A model generated the notes under the pieces. That model did not search any database. It was given only the letters and a program-made list of their open reading frames with translations, and was not told the DNA's origin. This document shows, one piece after another, positions 1-8,979 of a stretch of DNA of 36,430 bases. Source of the DNA: Chara braunii (lineage: Eukaryota; Streptophyta; Charophyceae; Charales; Characeae). Location: positions 208,493-244,922 of the forward strand of contig BFEA01000214.1 of NCBI GenBank assembly GCA_003427395.1, read 5' to 3'. A program made the position numbers and the translations under genes. Each line of letters opens with the position of its first letter. Within the stretch, counting starts at the first letter, position 1.

Positions 1-31
<31 letters not shown>

Positions 32-533
32 CCGCTCGGCTTTGATATGCCTGGCCTTGATGCGCTTGGCCTTGATACGCCTGGTGTTCAGTCCCTCAAC
101 CGACGGAGCTAGCCTGTTGAAGCGCATTGGTGACACACCCGTGTGTGGAGACACGCTCGCTCTGTAGGATTTGAACTCGCTACGCTGATATGACTACGGA
201 GAACCATTCGGCGCTCTTCGCTGCTGTTCTACTCTCTGCGGAGTTCTCTGCTGCACCGTTCAGGATCTTGCCGAAAATCACCATAGCTTTCTCTGCTAGA
301 CTCTCACTGTGGTGCTCGTTTATCCCTCTTGGGATAGCAATCAGATTCGCACCTGTCGTAGCACTCACACTTGCCAATCGAACGCTGCGCTGACCAGCCA
401 AACATAAATGCACCATTTGGCTTCGATGAAATGCTGAACTTGCATCTGGCGGACAAGGGAATTGCCGATGCACACGAGGAGGCACAACCGGAGGTGACGG
501 CTATCAATCATATCGCCCCTGATTTCGAGGCTT
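1..533. other. No gene recognised; poly-T and short repeats
   Basis: The window opens with 31 T. Positions 41-85 hold three imperfect copies of a 15-16 bp unit (TTGATRYGCYTGGCC-like). The open frames here do not resemble any family I know. A T-loop-like string near 165-180 lacks a matching stem and I did not call a tRNA. Confidence 0.4.
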
Positions 534-603
534 TCCTCTCTCTCGCTCTCTCTCTCTCGCTCTCTCTCTCTACCTTTATACCTCTCTCCCTCTCTCTCTC
601 TCT
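534..603. repeat. (CT)n microsatellite
   Basis: Interrupted CT dinucleotide tract with a short non-repeat break near 572-580. The Ser/Leu-rich open frame through it is produced by the repeat. Confidence 0.9.
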
Positions 604-1413
604 TGTTGCATATACTTCCCCTACATACCTACCTCCTACCTTACGCCCTGATTGTTTCGCTAATGGTTCTCAACATATATTTCGGCGTTATATCTTGTGC
701 TATTACTTAACTCCTCTGAGGAGCTAGCCTATTGGCAGGGTTAACGAAAAACATGTTTAAGGGAACATGCCAATACCCTAGCCGGACTTAACGACTGTGC
801 TCTCACCTACCCTTTATGAGGTAAAATGGTGATTGTTCCTATATGTGAGAACCAATGGTTTCGTGCAGATTTACACTTTCCCTTTTTTTTAATTCCTCTT
901 AGTTGCTGTGAAAGTACTTTGATCAACTTTGATGTAATTCTTTTTCACCCAATGTTTTGCTTACCTTGTTTGTTCCTGTTGCTTGACTGGGGGTTTGGGA
1001 GGGTAATTAAAAAAAAAAAATCGTTGGGTAAATCGTTTCGTCGTGGCATCTATTTTTGGGATGGATTGGATGGCTGATGTGCGCAGGGATCATGCTCACG
1101 TGAAGGTCGTGCTGGCGCAGTTCATTTATAGAAGGGCAACGAGGGATTTGGAGCGTAACGGGTTATTAAGGGGATTAGGAAAATAAACTGAGAGATTATA
1201 TGCGGGGAGCAGGGATGATGATTAGGCGTTGAAAGTTGTGGAGAGGATGATCTATTATTTGCAGGACGACTTGGCTGCCTGCCTTCGTAACAATCAGGGG
1301 AACGTATGGGCTTTAAAAATCCTCTTCTACAGTAGAATAGTCAGCTAGCTGAGGCCACTCTGATTCACGTAGGTAGTAATTTTTTAAAAAGTTTTTTTGC
1401 TCGCTGTTATATG
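604..1413. other. No gene recognised
   Basis: AT-rich unique sequence. One short plus-strand frame at 1070-1186 (39 codons, beginning MADVRRDHAHVKVV) has ordinary amino-acid composition. A second stretch in a related style lies near 1220-1300. They could be remnants of a coding sequence, but I do not recognise them. Confidence 0.3.
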
Positions 1414-1499
1414 TTTTTTTCTTTTCTTTTCTTTTCTTTTCTTTTCTTTTCTTTTCTTTTCCTTTCCTTTCCTTTCTTTTCTTTTCTTTTCTTTTCTTT
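1414..1499. repeat. (TTTTC)n microsatellite
   Basis: Pentanucleotide array of about 85 bp, with a short TTTCC variant block in the middle. The Lys/Arg/Glu-rich minus-strand frame over it is spurious. Confidence 0.9.
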
Positions 1500-1696
1500 G
1501 AGGGGCGCTTTTCTTGGGACGATGTTACGGAAAACGGGAACAAGGTGTCGTTCTGACCATTACGAATGATCGGAACTGGGTACTTTCAATCGAGGACATA
1601 TTTCAGGGTAGTAGTACATCTAGAGGAACGATACATAGCCACTTGTTACGACTTAGTCATTTGTAGGTCTTACGACTCGGTGACTACGCGAAGCAT

Positions 1697-1701
1697 TCTT
1701 T

Positions 1702-1736
<35 letters not shown>

Positions 1737-1790
1737 CTCTCTCTCTTTTTTCTTTTTTTCTTTTTCTTTTTCCTTTTTTCCCTTTTTTTT
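1697..1790. repeat. (CTTT)n / pyrimidine microsatellite
   Basis: Tetranucleotide CTTT repeats grade into CT and then irregular T-rich pyrimidine. The plus strand is an uninterrupted pyrimidine run, with the complementary purine run opposite. Confidence 0.9.
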
Positions 1791-2048
1791 GGAGAATTGA
1801 TGGAATTTGTTCGCCTGATTGGTTGAATTCTGTTGTACCTTTCATGATTCTCTGTGAAACCTCTCCTCGGAGTGTTGAGTACTGATGCTTCATCTATGAG
1901 AATACATGTATGTGGGAAATACTGAGATGAAGCGAGGGGAGTGATTGGATTGCGTGGGCTCCTTTGGAGATTTTACCTTGTGAGGTGACAATGAGTTGGA
2001 GCATGTATCTGTTACGTGCTGAGGCCTCCGCAACATGTGTTATCACAC

Positions 2049-2078
2049 ACATCATCACACACACAACCACTCACACAC

Positions 2079-2128
<50 letters not shown>
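2049..2128. repeat. (CA)n microsatellite
   Basis: CA dinucleotide array, imperfect at its left end and pure from about 2090. It gives His/Thr-rich spurious frames. Confidence 0.9.
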
Positions 2129-2131
<3 letters not shown>

Positions 2132-2159
2132 GGTGTTGGGCACACACCCGAGCCCCCGT

Positions 2160-2392
2160 GGACCTTGTCCGTTGAAAACAAAAACGGCGGGAGGTCCCCC
2201 GTTTTTTATTCAACGGGAATTCAGCGGGGGTGTGGGGGAATTAAACGGCTGTCAACGACCGTTTAATTCCTCGGACCTCGTCGAACATGTTACTCAGACT
2301 TGTCGGGTATTAAGGGGCTTTTGGGGGGGTTGAGCCATTTTTCAACCCCGCTCCGCGACCGTCTCCAAAAAAAAAAAAAAAAAAAAAAAAAA
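2160..2392. repeat. Cluster of short hairpins ending in poly(A)
   Basis: Several inverted repeats follow one another. The clearest is a perfect 12 bp stem at 2237-2248 and 2259-2270 (GGAATTAAACGG) with a 10 nt loop. An 8 bp stem (GGGGTTGA) lies near 2327-2350. The segment ends in 26 A (2367-2392), as a retroposed sequence would, but I could not find a clear target duplication. Its family is unknown. Confidence 0.45.
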
Positions 2393-2479
2393 TGGTCCCG
2401 AAACCGCGTTGTACGCAGGCGTACGGGAGTTGATTTGTACGAGTTGTACACTGGAGTATGTCGCGTGCATCCCCTACAA

Positions 2480-2645
2480 AGGGACGCCTAGGATGCAGCA
2501 GCTGCTCTGCATCAGATGAAGCATCTGCTCTACATGCAGCGCCTGCTGCAATAGATGCAGCATCTGCATCATCTGCTGCAGTAGATGCAGCTGGTGCATC
2601 TGCAGCATTTGCAACATTTGCTGCAGCAGATGCAGCAGCTACTGG
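2480..2645. repeat. Imperfect GCAGCATCT-type repeat
   Basis: Degenerate repeat built from GCAGATGCAGC and GCATCTGC words, so each unit is close to self-complementary. The plus strand reads as alanine-rich and so does the minus strand. It may be an old trinucleotide expansion. There is no evidence that it is translated. Confidence 0.6.
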
Positions 2646-2692
2646 TGCGCAGACACCTCCTCTTCCTCTCCCTCTCCCCTTGTTTTTCAATT

Positions 2693-2830
2693 CAATTAAT
2701 CAATCAATCAATCAACTAAATCAAGATCCAATCAAGTCCATTGATTCGATTGGATCTTCAAATCAATCAATCAATCTATTTGATTGGATATTCAAATCAA
2801 TCAATCAATCTATTCGATTGGATCTTGGTT
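2693..2830. repeat. (AATC)n microsatellite with GATTGGATCTT motifs
   Basis: AATC repeats alternate with the word GATTGGATCTT and its complement. An 11 bp inverted pair lies at about 2724-2758. A ~35 bp unit (TTCAAATCAATCAATCAATC followed by GATTGGAT) is repeated twice. The same word recurs in the foldback at 3209-3432. Confidence 0.7.
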
Positions 2831-2839
2831 TGAAAAAGG

Positions 2840-4100
2840 GTGGTAGGGGAGGGGGAGATGACAATGTAGAAAACGAGCGCGAGAAGGGGATGGGGATGCC
2901 GTGGGAAAGGAGGGTGACACTCTGCGATGGCGGGGGAAGAGGACGAGGAGGAGGAGAGGGATGACGAGGAGGAGGAGAGGGATGACGAGGAGGTGAAGGA
3001 GGACAGGCGCGCAGTGACGGAAGAGGAGGAGGTGACATCAGTAATGGACGATCAGGTGGAGAAGGAGGGGGAAGACGAGGAGGGGAAGGACGAGGAGGAG
3101 GTGGAGGAGGGCAAGGAGGAGGATGACAGGACAATGGCAATGGAGTAAGTGGAGGAGGAGTCGGGAGGGGGGGGAGGCGGGTGGCGGTGCCATTACCTCC
3201 AAACCCCCTGCCCTTTTTTTCTTTCTCAATCAATCAATCAAATCAATCCAATCCAATCCATCCAATCCATCCGTCCACCCATCCATCCATCAATCAAACA
3301 AACAAACAAACAAACCAAGCTCAAATCGATTCATTTGATTGGATCTTGATTTTTTTCAAGATCCAATCGACTGAATCGATTCAATTCGATCTTGATTTGT
3401 TTGGTTGATTGATTGATTGATTGATTGAAAGAAGGAAAAGAATGTAGGGGAGTGGAGATAACGATGTAGAAATGGAGGGCGAGAAGCGGACGGGGGTGTG
3501 CAGCGAAGGAGGACGACGTGGCCGGAGTGACGGGAGAGGAGGACAAGAAGGAGTCTCAGAGTGATGACAACGAGGACGAGGAGGAGGAGGAGTGGACAGC
3601 GGCGATGGACAAACAGGACAAGGAGAGGAAAACGAGGAGGAGGACAAGGAGGAGGAACAAAAGGAGGAGGAGGTGGAGGAGGGAGACGAAGAGGAGGAGG
3701 AGGAGGAGGAGGAGGAGGAGCCGTGGTGATCGAGGAGGATCGGGACACCACGTCAATGGAGGGGGAGGAGGGGGAGGAGGAGGAGCAACAAGAACACAAA
3801 GAAGAAGAGGAAAAGGAACAAGAACAAAAAGAAGAAGAGAAGGAACAAGAACAAAAGGAAGAACGAGGAGGAGGAGAGACAATAACAAAAAGAAGAGGAG
3901 GAACAGGAGGAAGAGGAGGGGCTCACGGAAATGGAGAAGGATAGGGATGCCACAGCGATGGAGGATGATGGTGAGGAGGAACAAGAACAAGAAGAAGAGA
4001 ACGAAGAGGACCGGGAGGTGGAAGAGAGAAGTTGGCTGAGGCGCTGGAGGATGATGGAGGACGAGGAGGAGGAGGAAGAAGAAGAGGAGGAGGAGGAGGA

Positions 4101-4131
<31 letters not shown>

Positions 4132-4325
4132 GAAGGGGCCGCGGCGCTGAAGGAGGAGGATGAGGAGGATGAGGAGGACGAGGAGAAAGATGGCGGTCAT
4201 ACCCGAACTGGTGCGGAGTGGAATGCAAGGAGGAGGAAGAGGTGGACGAAGAGAGGGAGGAGGAGGAGCAAGCGGAGGGAGATCAGTGAGGAGGCGGAGG
4301 AGGAGAGGGAGAAGGATGAACAGGA
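2840..4325. repeat. Polypurine (GGA/GAA)-rich tract
   Basis: The plus strand is overwhelmingly G and A over about 1.5 kb, broken only by the foldback at 3209-3432. Words such as GAGGAGGAGGA dominate. Overlapping long frames on both strands (Glu/Arg/Gly-rich on plus, Leu/Pro/Ser-rich on minus, up to about 280 codons) come from the low stop-codon density of such DNA and I did not call them genes. The blocks starting near 2843 and 3444 share GTAGGGGAG and ATGTAGAAA words, which suggests an old ~600 bp tandem duplication. Confidence 0.85.
3209..3432. repeat. Long foldback: AATC array, hairpin, GATT array
   Basis: The centre is an almost perfect 12-13 bp inverted repeat (GATTGGATCTTGA at 3337-3349, its complement ending at 3368) around a T7 spacer. 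The arms extend imperfectly through AATCGATTCA and AAACAAA words into AATC repeats on the left and GATT repeats on the right. The whole ~220 bp could fold into one long stem. Confidence 0.75.
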
Positions 4326-4373
4326 GAGATGTTTTTTCGTTTTTTACTTTCCCTCTTTTTTGTGTTGTCGGGA

Positions 4374-4481
4374 CTATCGTCTTCACCCAAATACAATGCC
4401 TGCCCATTATGGCTGTATTTGGGGCAACTTACCGTCCACATACAGCGATGGGCGGGCGCTGTGTTCGGGTGAGGACAATGG
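4374..4481. repeat. 108 bp imperfect hairpin
   Basis: Left arm 4374-4406 pairs with the complement of 4449-4481. By hand, 25 of 33 positions match and all eight differences are transitions. After a 3 nt bulge the stem resumes for about 11 bp (GCTGTATTTGG against GCTGTATGTGG). It could be a small foldback transposon or a hairpin RNA precursor. The sequence alone does not decide. Confidence 0.65.
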
Positions 4482-4505
4482 TGGTTCATTTTTATTTTTT
4501 TTACC

Positions 4506-4580
4506 TTTTGGCTCGGGACAGGTCGCTTTCTTTTGGCTCGGGACAGGTCACTTTCTTTTGGCTCGGGACCGGTCGTTTTC
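4506..4580 (+). repeat. 25 bp tandem repeat, three copies
   Basis: The unit (TTTTGGCTCGGGACAGGTCR followed by CTTTC) starts at 4506, 4531 and 4556. Copies differ by one to three bases. Confidence 0.85.
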
Positions 4581-4769
4581 CCTGTAATGAGAGGAAGGCG
4601 GGAGGGGAGGGGGGAGGGGGGAGGAGGGAGGGTTGGAGGACTACTATCAGGGTGTTGTGTCTGTTGACAAGGAAGCGAGGAAGAGGACGAGGCCAATCAA
4701 GGTGTTGAAGGAGGTTGAGGAGGAGGAGGATGGAAGCCATTGATTGATTCGTCAATTGACGGTGTATAT

Positions 4770-4792
4770 TCTATCGATCAATCAATCAATTG

Positions 4793-4830
<38 letters not shown>

Positions 4831-4862
4831 GAAATGATTGATTGATTGATTGATTGATTGAT
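4770..4862. repeat. Inverted AATC / GATT microsatellite
   Basis: A run of AATC repeats is followed after about 8 bp by GATT repeats, so the two arrays are complementary and can form a cruciform. A third short inverted pair (CAATCAATTGATTC) lies at the left. Confidence 0.85.
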
Positions 4863-5079
4863 AGATTGGACGTCGTCAATCAATCAATGGCATTTCTCTC
4901 CTCCTCCTCCTCCCCCTCCTCTTCCTTCGCCTCCTTCAACACCTTGATGGCCCTCGTCCTCTTCCCCGCTTCGTCGTCAAGGACCCAACACCCTGATAGT
5001 AGTCCTCCAACCCCCCACCCCCCACCCCCGGTCCTCCCCCCCCTCTCCATGATGCCCTGATATTTCTTTTCATTATTTT

Positions 5080-5420
5080 TTCTTAGTCCAGACATTTTTG
5101 GGGTCCAGGGCACTGGTCCAGACGGTCTGGGTCCAGTCTTGTCCGGGTGTATGGTGCCTGTACGGATTACCAGCCGCTGGGGGTCCAGACAAATGTCCGG
5201 GCGTCGGTCCAGACATGTCCGGCTTCAGGTCCGCGTTTTCCATGATTTTTCCTAACGGTCGAACTGAGCAGGTTAGACCGTTGGACCGGTTGTCCAATCG
5301 GACGGACAAATGTACGGGCGTCGGTCCAGACATGTCCGGCTTCAGGTCCGCGTTCTCGATGTTGGCCCCCTGCGGACGGGTGGACCGGTTGTGCAGTCGG
5401 ACAGCCTAGACGGTCGGGGG
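5080..5420. repeat. 117 bp tandem repeat rich in GGTCCAGAC / GTCCGG
   Basis: Two copies of a ~60 bp core (GACAAATGTMCGGGCGTCGG through GGTCCGCGTT) begin at 5188 and 5305. Both are flanked by ACCGGTTGTSCARTCGG-like words. Nothing here resembles a gene. Confidence 0.75.
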
Positions 5421-5630
5421 GGGGCCTGGACGTCCGATCCGGTAGCATAGGAAATAAATATGCAAATATGACGGTGCGTGTGTGTGTGTGTGTGATAATG
5501 GGAAGGCATTTGTGAAAGACGCTTCGGCAGGCAACAAGCATACGTCATGAAGACATTTCAGCCATGGGCGTACGGAAAAGACAGACGTGTCTCTCTCATC
5601 CTTTTTGCCCAGAGGCAAAAGCCAGTGGGG
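5421..5630. other. No gene recognised; short (GT)n
   Basis: Unique sequence with a short GTGTGT run near 5477-5493. No family is recognised on either strand. Confidence 0.4.
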
Positions 5631-5905
5631 CAAAGGGCGGAGGGCGAGGAAGGAACCAGACACTGGACGGCAAGCAGCACCAAGGCATATAAGCTGGAGG
5701 GCATGGGGGTGACAGGTGGGCAGACCAACAATACTAGGTAGCAAAGGGAAATGACCACGAGCTAAGAAGCAGCAAAGCATCACGGCAAAGGCCAAGGAAA
5801 CAACCAGACGTCGGATGACAAGCAGCAGCAAGGGACATAGGCTGGAGGGTATGGGGGAGGCAGCTGGGCAGACGAACCGCACAAGGTGGCAAAAGAAACA
5901 ACAGC
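5631..5905. repeat. Diverged ~148-150 bp tandem duplication
   Basis: Landmarks repeat at a constant offset: AACCAGA at 5654 and 5802, GCTGGAGGG at 5692 and 5842. The copies are clearly related but diverged. Frames on either strand show no recognisable family. Confidence 0.7.
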
Positions 5906-6039
5906 CAACCCAGAGAGTCCTGGCATGGATGCAGCAGGGCCAGAGAAAAATGGCTGGGAAAGGTACTGGTGGTTTAAAAAAGCTCACACTCAGATTCTGA
6001 TCCGACACTATGCAGGGAAGGCAGTTTTATGGAAAACAA

Positions 6040-6209
6040 TAGGATCCCACTTATTTCCTTTTTTTTTTTTTTTTTTTTTTGATCCCACTTATTTCCAGCC
6101 TAGTCAGCCTTTCCAAAAGGGAAGGGTCAGGTATCGGAGTGGGGGTTGCATGGCGCGTGGTCCGTGTCTGGCACCGTTCTCTTTTGGGATTCTTGAAAGG
6201 GCCCAACCC
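6040..6209. other. Repeated GATCCCACTTATTTCC words around poly-T
   Basis: The 16 bp word GATCCCACTTATTTCC occurs at about 6045 and 6081, on both sides of a ~22 T run (6059-6080). A diverged copy lies near 6612. This fits a retroposed poly(A) insertion (minus orientation) flanked by a direct repeat. Confidence 0.5.
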
Positions 6210-6320
6210 CTACCCGGGGCAAGGTCCCACTTGCACGGATTAAGAGATTCTGGCCGTTGATCTTGGCTATCTACGGTCAATATCGCTTAATTCGTGTAAG
6301 TGGGACCTAGCCCCCGGTAG
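6210..6320. repeat. 111 bp near-palindromic hairpin
   Basis: The left arm from 6210 (CTACCCGGGGCAAGGTCCCA) pairs with the right arm ending at 6320 (CTACCGGGGGCTAGGTCCCA when complemented). Pairing continues through CACTTRCACGRATTAAG to a very short loop near 6264. About 43 of 53 positions pair, and several of the rest would be G-U in RNA. The size suits a small MITE or a hairpin RNA. Confidence 0.75.
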
Positions 6321-6764
6321 AGAAAAAGGAGGATTTTTTTCTCTTTTCTTTTTTCCTCATGTCCGTTGAGGCACTGTGGTTTGTCCGCGGTTCAACAGTC
6401 CGACGGCGGCCCACAAATTCATGCCACGGATTTCGACAAAACGCCGGACTGTGGGAACCAAATTTCTTTGTACATCGGATGCTTCAGCTCCACCTTCCTC
6501 GGTGCTTTTTGGATTTAGGGCCTGATCCCACACTGCTTACAGTAAGGAAAAAGAAAAGAAAGAAAAAAAAGGACAAAAAAAAAAAAGTAAGGAAAAAGTG
6601 CAGTTTTCTCGGATCCCATCTGTTTCCGTGCATGTAGGAGGCTCCGCCAGCGACGGAGGCAAGTGGAAACATTTGCCGCCGTGTCGTCTCGGGTGGGACC
6701 GGTGGCAAAAAAGATTGTGGCCTTTTGGGAAAGAAGCCGACCCAGACCCTCAACCCAAAAAGAA
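6321..6764. other. No gene recognised; flank of truncated retroelement
   Basis: Unique sequence with an A-rich patch near 6540-6597. On the minus strand the reverse-transcriptase frame continues open to 6515, but its resemblance to any RT stops at about 6765, so this stretch looks like flanking or rearranged DNA. Confidence 0.45.
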
Positions 6765-7756
6765 GACGGGCAAATGGGTCTCCATCTCGTAACGTCTTTA
6801 TGTTTCGGCAAGCAATACGCCCGCCCAAGAGAGCCCTTCTTGTTCCATCTGCCTACCTTATTCAAACCCAGCCGCATATACTTCTCTTCACAGTCCTTCA
6901 AAACAGAGATCTCCAAAACCTCACGAAGCTCGAAGGAAGGATTCCCAAAGAAGAGCATCCGCATACCCGATTCATAAACAAGTGGACAGCAGACCAAACT
7001 ATCGCCAATGTTGTGATCAACAGGGCAACAAACCAGTCCTTCAAACATGGATAGACAGGGAGCCACGGCATCCATACTAACACAGGGGGCAGAGGCACCA
7101 TCAAGATTGCCACGCAGCAGACAATCATTCAACAACGCATCGGTAACCTTCGCAGAATCGACAACGGGCAAGGAGGGATGAGAGGAGAAGGCCCTCAGGA
7201 TTTGCGACCGTAGATCAGACAGACGATTAGCCCGGGATGGTCGAAGCACATTCTTCGAATTCCACATCCATGACGGGACGACCTCCGAGCCATTGAGACG
7301 AAACGATACGTGCCCATCCACACGCGGAAGGTTCGGGTCAGAGTTGACGCAAGCGCACCTAGCCACACACATTCTGGCATAGCCCCTGAAATTATGGATA
7401 TCATCAGCAACATTACGATTGCGGCACCAAACAATCCGCAAGCCCCTGGCCAACATACACTTCCATGTCTGCTCAATATCCAGGTCAGAAATATTTTTTC
7501 CACATAGGCCCCGTACCTTGGCTTTGCACACAGAATCATCATATACTAGGCGAACATCCAGTCGCTTCTTGATGTGCACACCAAACCGGAGTAAAATACA
7601 ATGCGACAATATGCACCTCAGTCGGAACCTCAACCTTTTCTCCGAAAAAGTTCGCACTGCAGTATATGCTGCACAAACCAACTCAGCAAAATCCCACGTC
7701 CTCAGTGTTTGCCGACAGCTAGGATAACTCAAACGTTCCGCAAGAGGGGCTTTCAA
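6765..7756 (-). pseudogene. Reverse transcriptase N-terminal part (Penelope-like)
   Basis: The minus-strand frame from 7756 has normal composition for about 330 codons. Residues 239-265 (GLVCCPVDHNIGDSLVCCPL) and 308-330 (SLGRAYCLPKHKDVTRWRPI, then CPS) look like the segment just before and at the RT fingers. In Penelope-like RTs a KxHK...RPI motif sits there. After RPICPS the frame runs on to 6515, but composition and similarity change, and no YxDD-type catalytic motif follows. It is separated from the GIY-YIG frame by stops at about 7760-7900. Interpretation as the RT of the same element rests on order, orientation and the motif. A search against Chlamys-type RTs would decide. Confidence 0.6.
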
Positions 7757-7929
7757 AGCTAAGGATCTGCTTAGAAATGGGACAACAGTCTCAAAAAAAC
7801 AAGGTTACTCCACCTTTCACCCACCATCGTGCATGTCGTAACTCACCTTAAAGTTTGTCAAAGACGCACTGTCAGTCGATTAAACAGCCTCCATACAACC
7901 TTCTCAGAACCTTCCATTTGTCAATTAAC

Positions 7930-7937
7930 AAGTCACA

Positions 7938-7979
<42 letters not shown>

Positions 7980-8022
7980 AAAAAAAAACTAAAAAAAAAA
8001 AAAAAAAAAAAAAAAAAGTCAC
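7930..8022. repeat. Poly(A) insertion with 7 bp direct repeat
   Basis: About 77 A with two interruptions (7941-8017) preceded by AGGT lie between two copies of AAGTCAC (7930-7936 and 8016-8022). This looks like a retroposition event that left almost only the tail, inside the GIY-YIG frame of the Penelope-like element. Removing it lets the frame continue about 17 codons (LLIDKWKVLRRLYGG) before a stop. Confidence 0.6.
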
Positions 8023-8586
8023 CACCAGCACACCTGATGGTCAAACGATGGATGGAACGCACCCTGCATTCTTCCAAGATCTTAAGGAGACTGACAGAGG
8101 ACAAACCAAAACAAGAATGAAAGGTGACGACAGAATTGGACAGAGATCGAATCTGTGAAGAACCAATTTCACCGTTAAACCTCTTTTTCCTCAATCTCTC
8201 TCTCAAACCAGCCCTCCTTCTCTTACTCCGTTTACACTTATCTCTAACATTCAAGGTAGGCCCCAACAATCTGATAAAGAACTTCTCAGTCTCCAGAAGA
8301 TCATCCCCAGAACATACACACAACGGAATGACGGCATAGGTGTGAGCCCCACACCTTCTCAACCATTGATACAATCGCTCATTCCTTCTACCTTCTTCGG
8401 CTACCTTCAACGTACAAGCACGGTAGACGTGCTCCCTCCATCGAGAATGCAGATCACGGTGGGTACTTCCAACATACAAATACCTTGACCACGGAGACAA
8501 TAGAGCATACACAACAGGTCCTTTCCATAACTCAGCCTTACGACACGAGAGAGGAAGATTCAAAAAGAAGGAAATAGCCTTACTAC

Positions 8587-8913
8587 CAGTGCCTGCCCCG
8601 TGAACATGACCGGCACCGGTCACCTGTCCGTGACCGGCCGGTCACCGGGCCTAAAATCCGTGAACGGCCGTTCACGGGTTTTCCGCCCACGGGGACGGCA
8701 GTACAGTCGGGATGGGGGCGGGAGGGGGATGGTGCGGGGCCCTTCTACACCCCCGTACCTTCAAATCATTAAAAAAAAAAACAAAAAAAAAAACAGAACG
8801 GGGTGTCTCCAAGAAAAGAAAAAAAGAACATTTGGGGGGTGGAGGTGGGGGGGGGTTGGCGCAGGGCCCTCGCAGAGAAGCGCGGGAAAAAAAAATAAAA
8901 ATTTTGGGGTGCG

Positions 8914-8979
<66 letters not shown>

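Noticed and set aside
150-200. T-loop-like GAGTTCAAATCC on the minus strand, possible tRNA
   Set aside because: The bases around it do not form a 5 bp T stem or a matching acceptor stem, and no anticodon arm could be placed.
2805-3233. Proline-rich 142-codon frame, cell-wall-protein-like
   Set aside because: Same cause: pyrimidine-rich strand of the GGA repeat plus the AATC array. No signal peptide or defined motif period.
3556-4407. A 283-codon Leu/Pro-rich minus-strand frame that looks like a multi-pass membrane protein
   Set aside because: It lies entirely in polypurine DNA, where the pyrimidine strand has almost no stop codons and codes for Leu/Pro/Ser by composition. Long frames occur on the opposite strand as well.
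5547-6008. A 200-codon minus-strand frame with cysteine- and leucine-rich sequence
   Set aside because: It crosses a diverged tandem duplication and a GT repeat, resembles no family, and overlaps equally open frames on the other strand.
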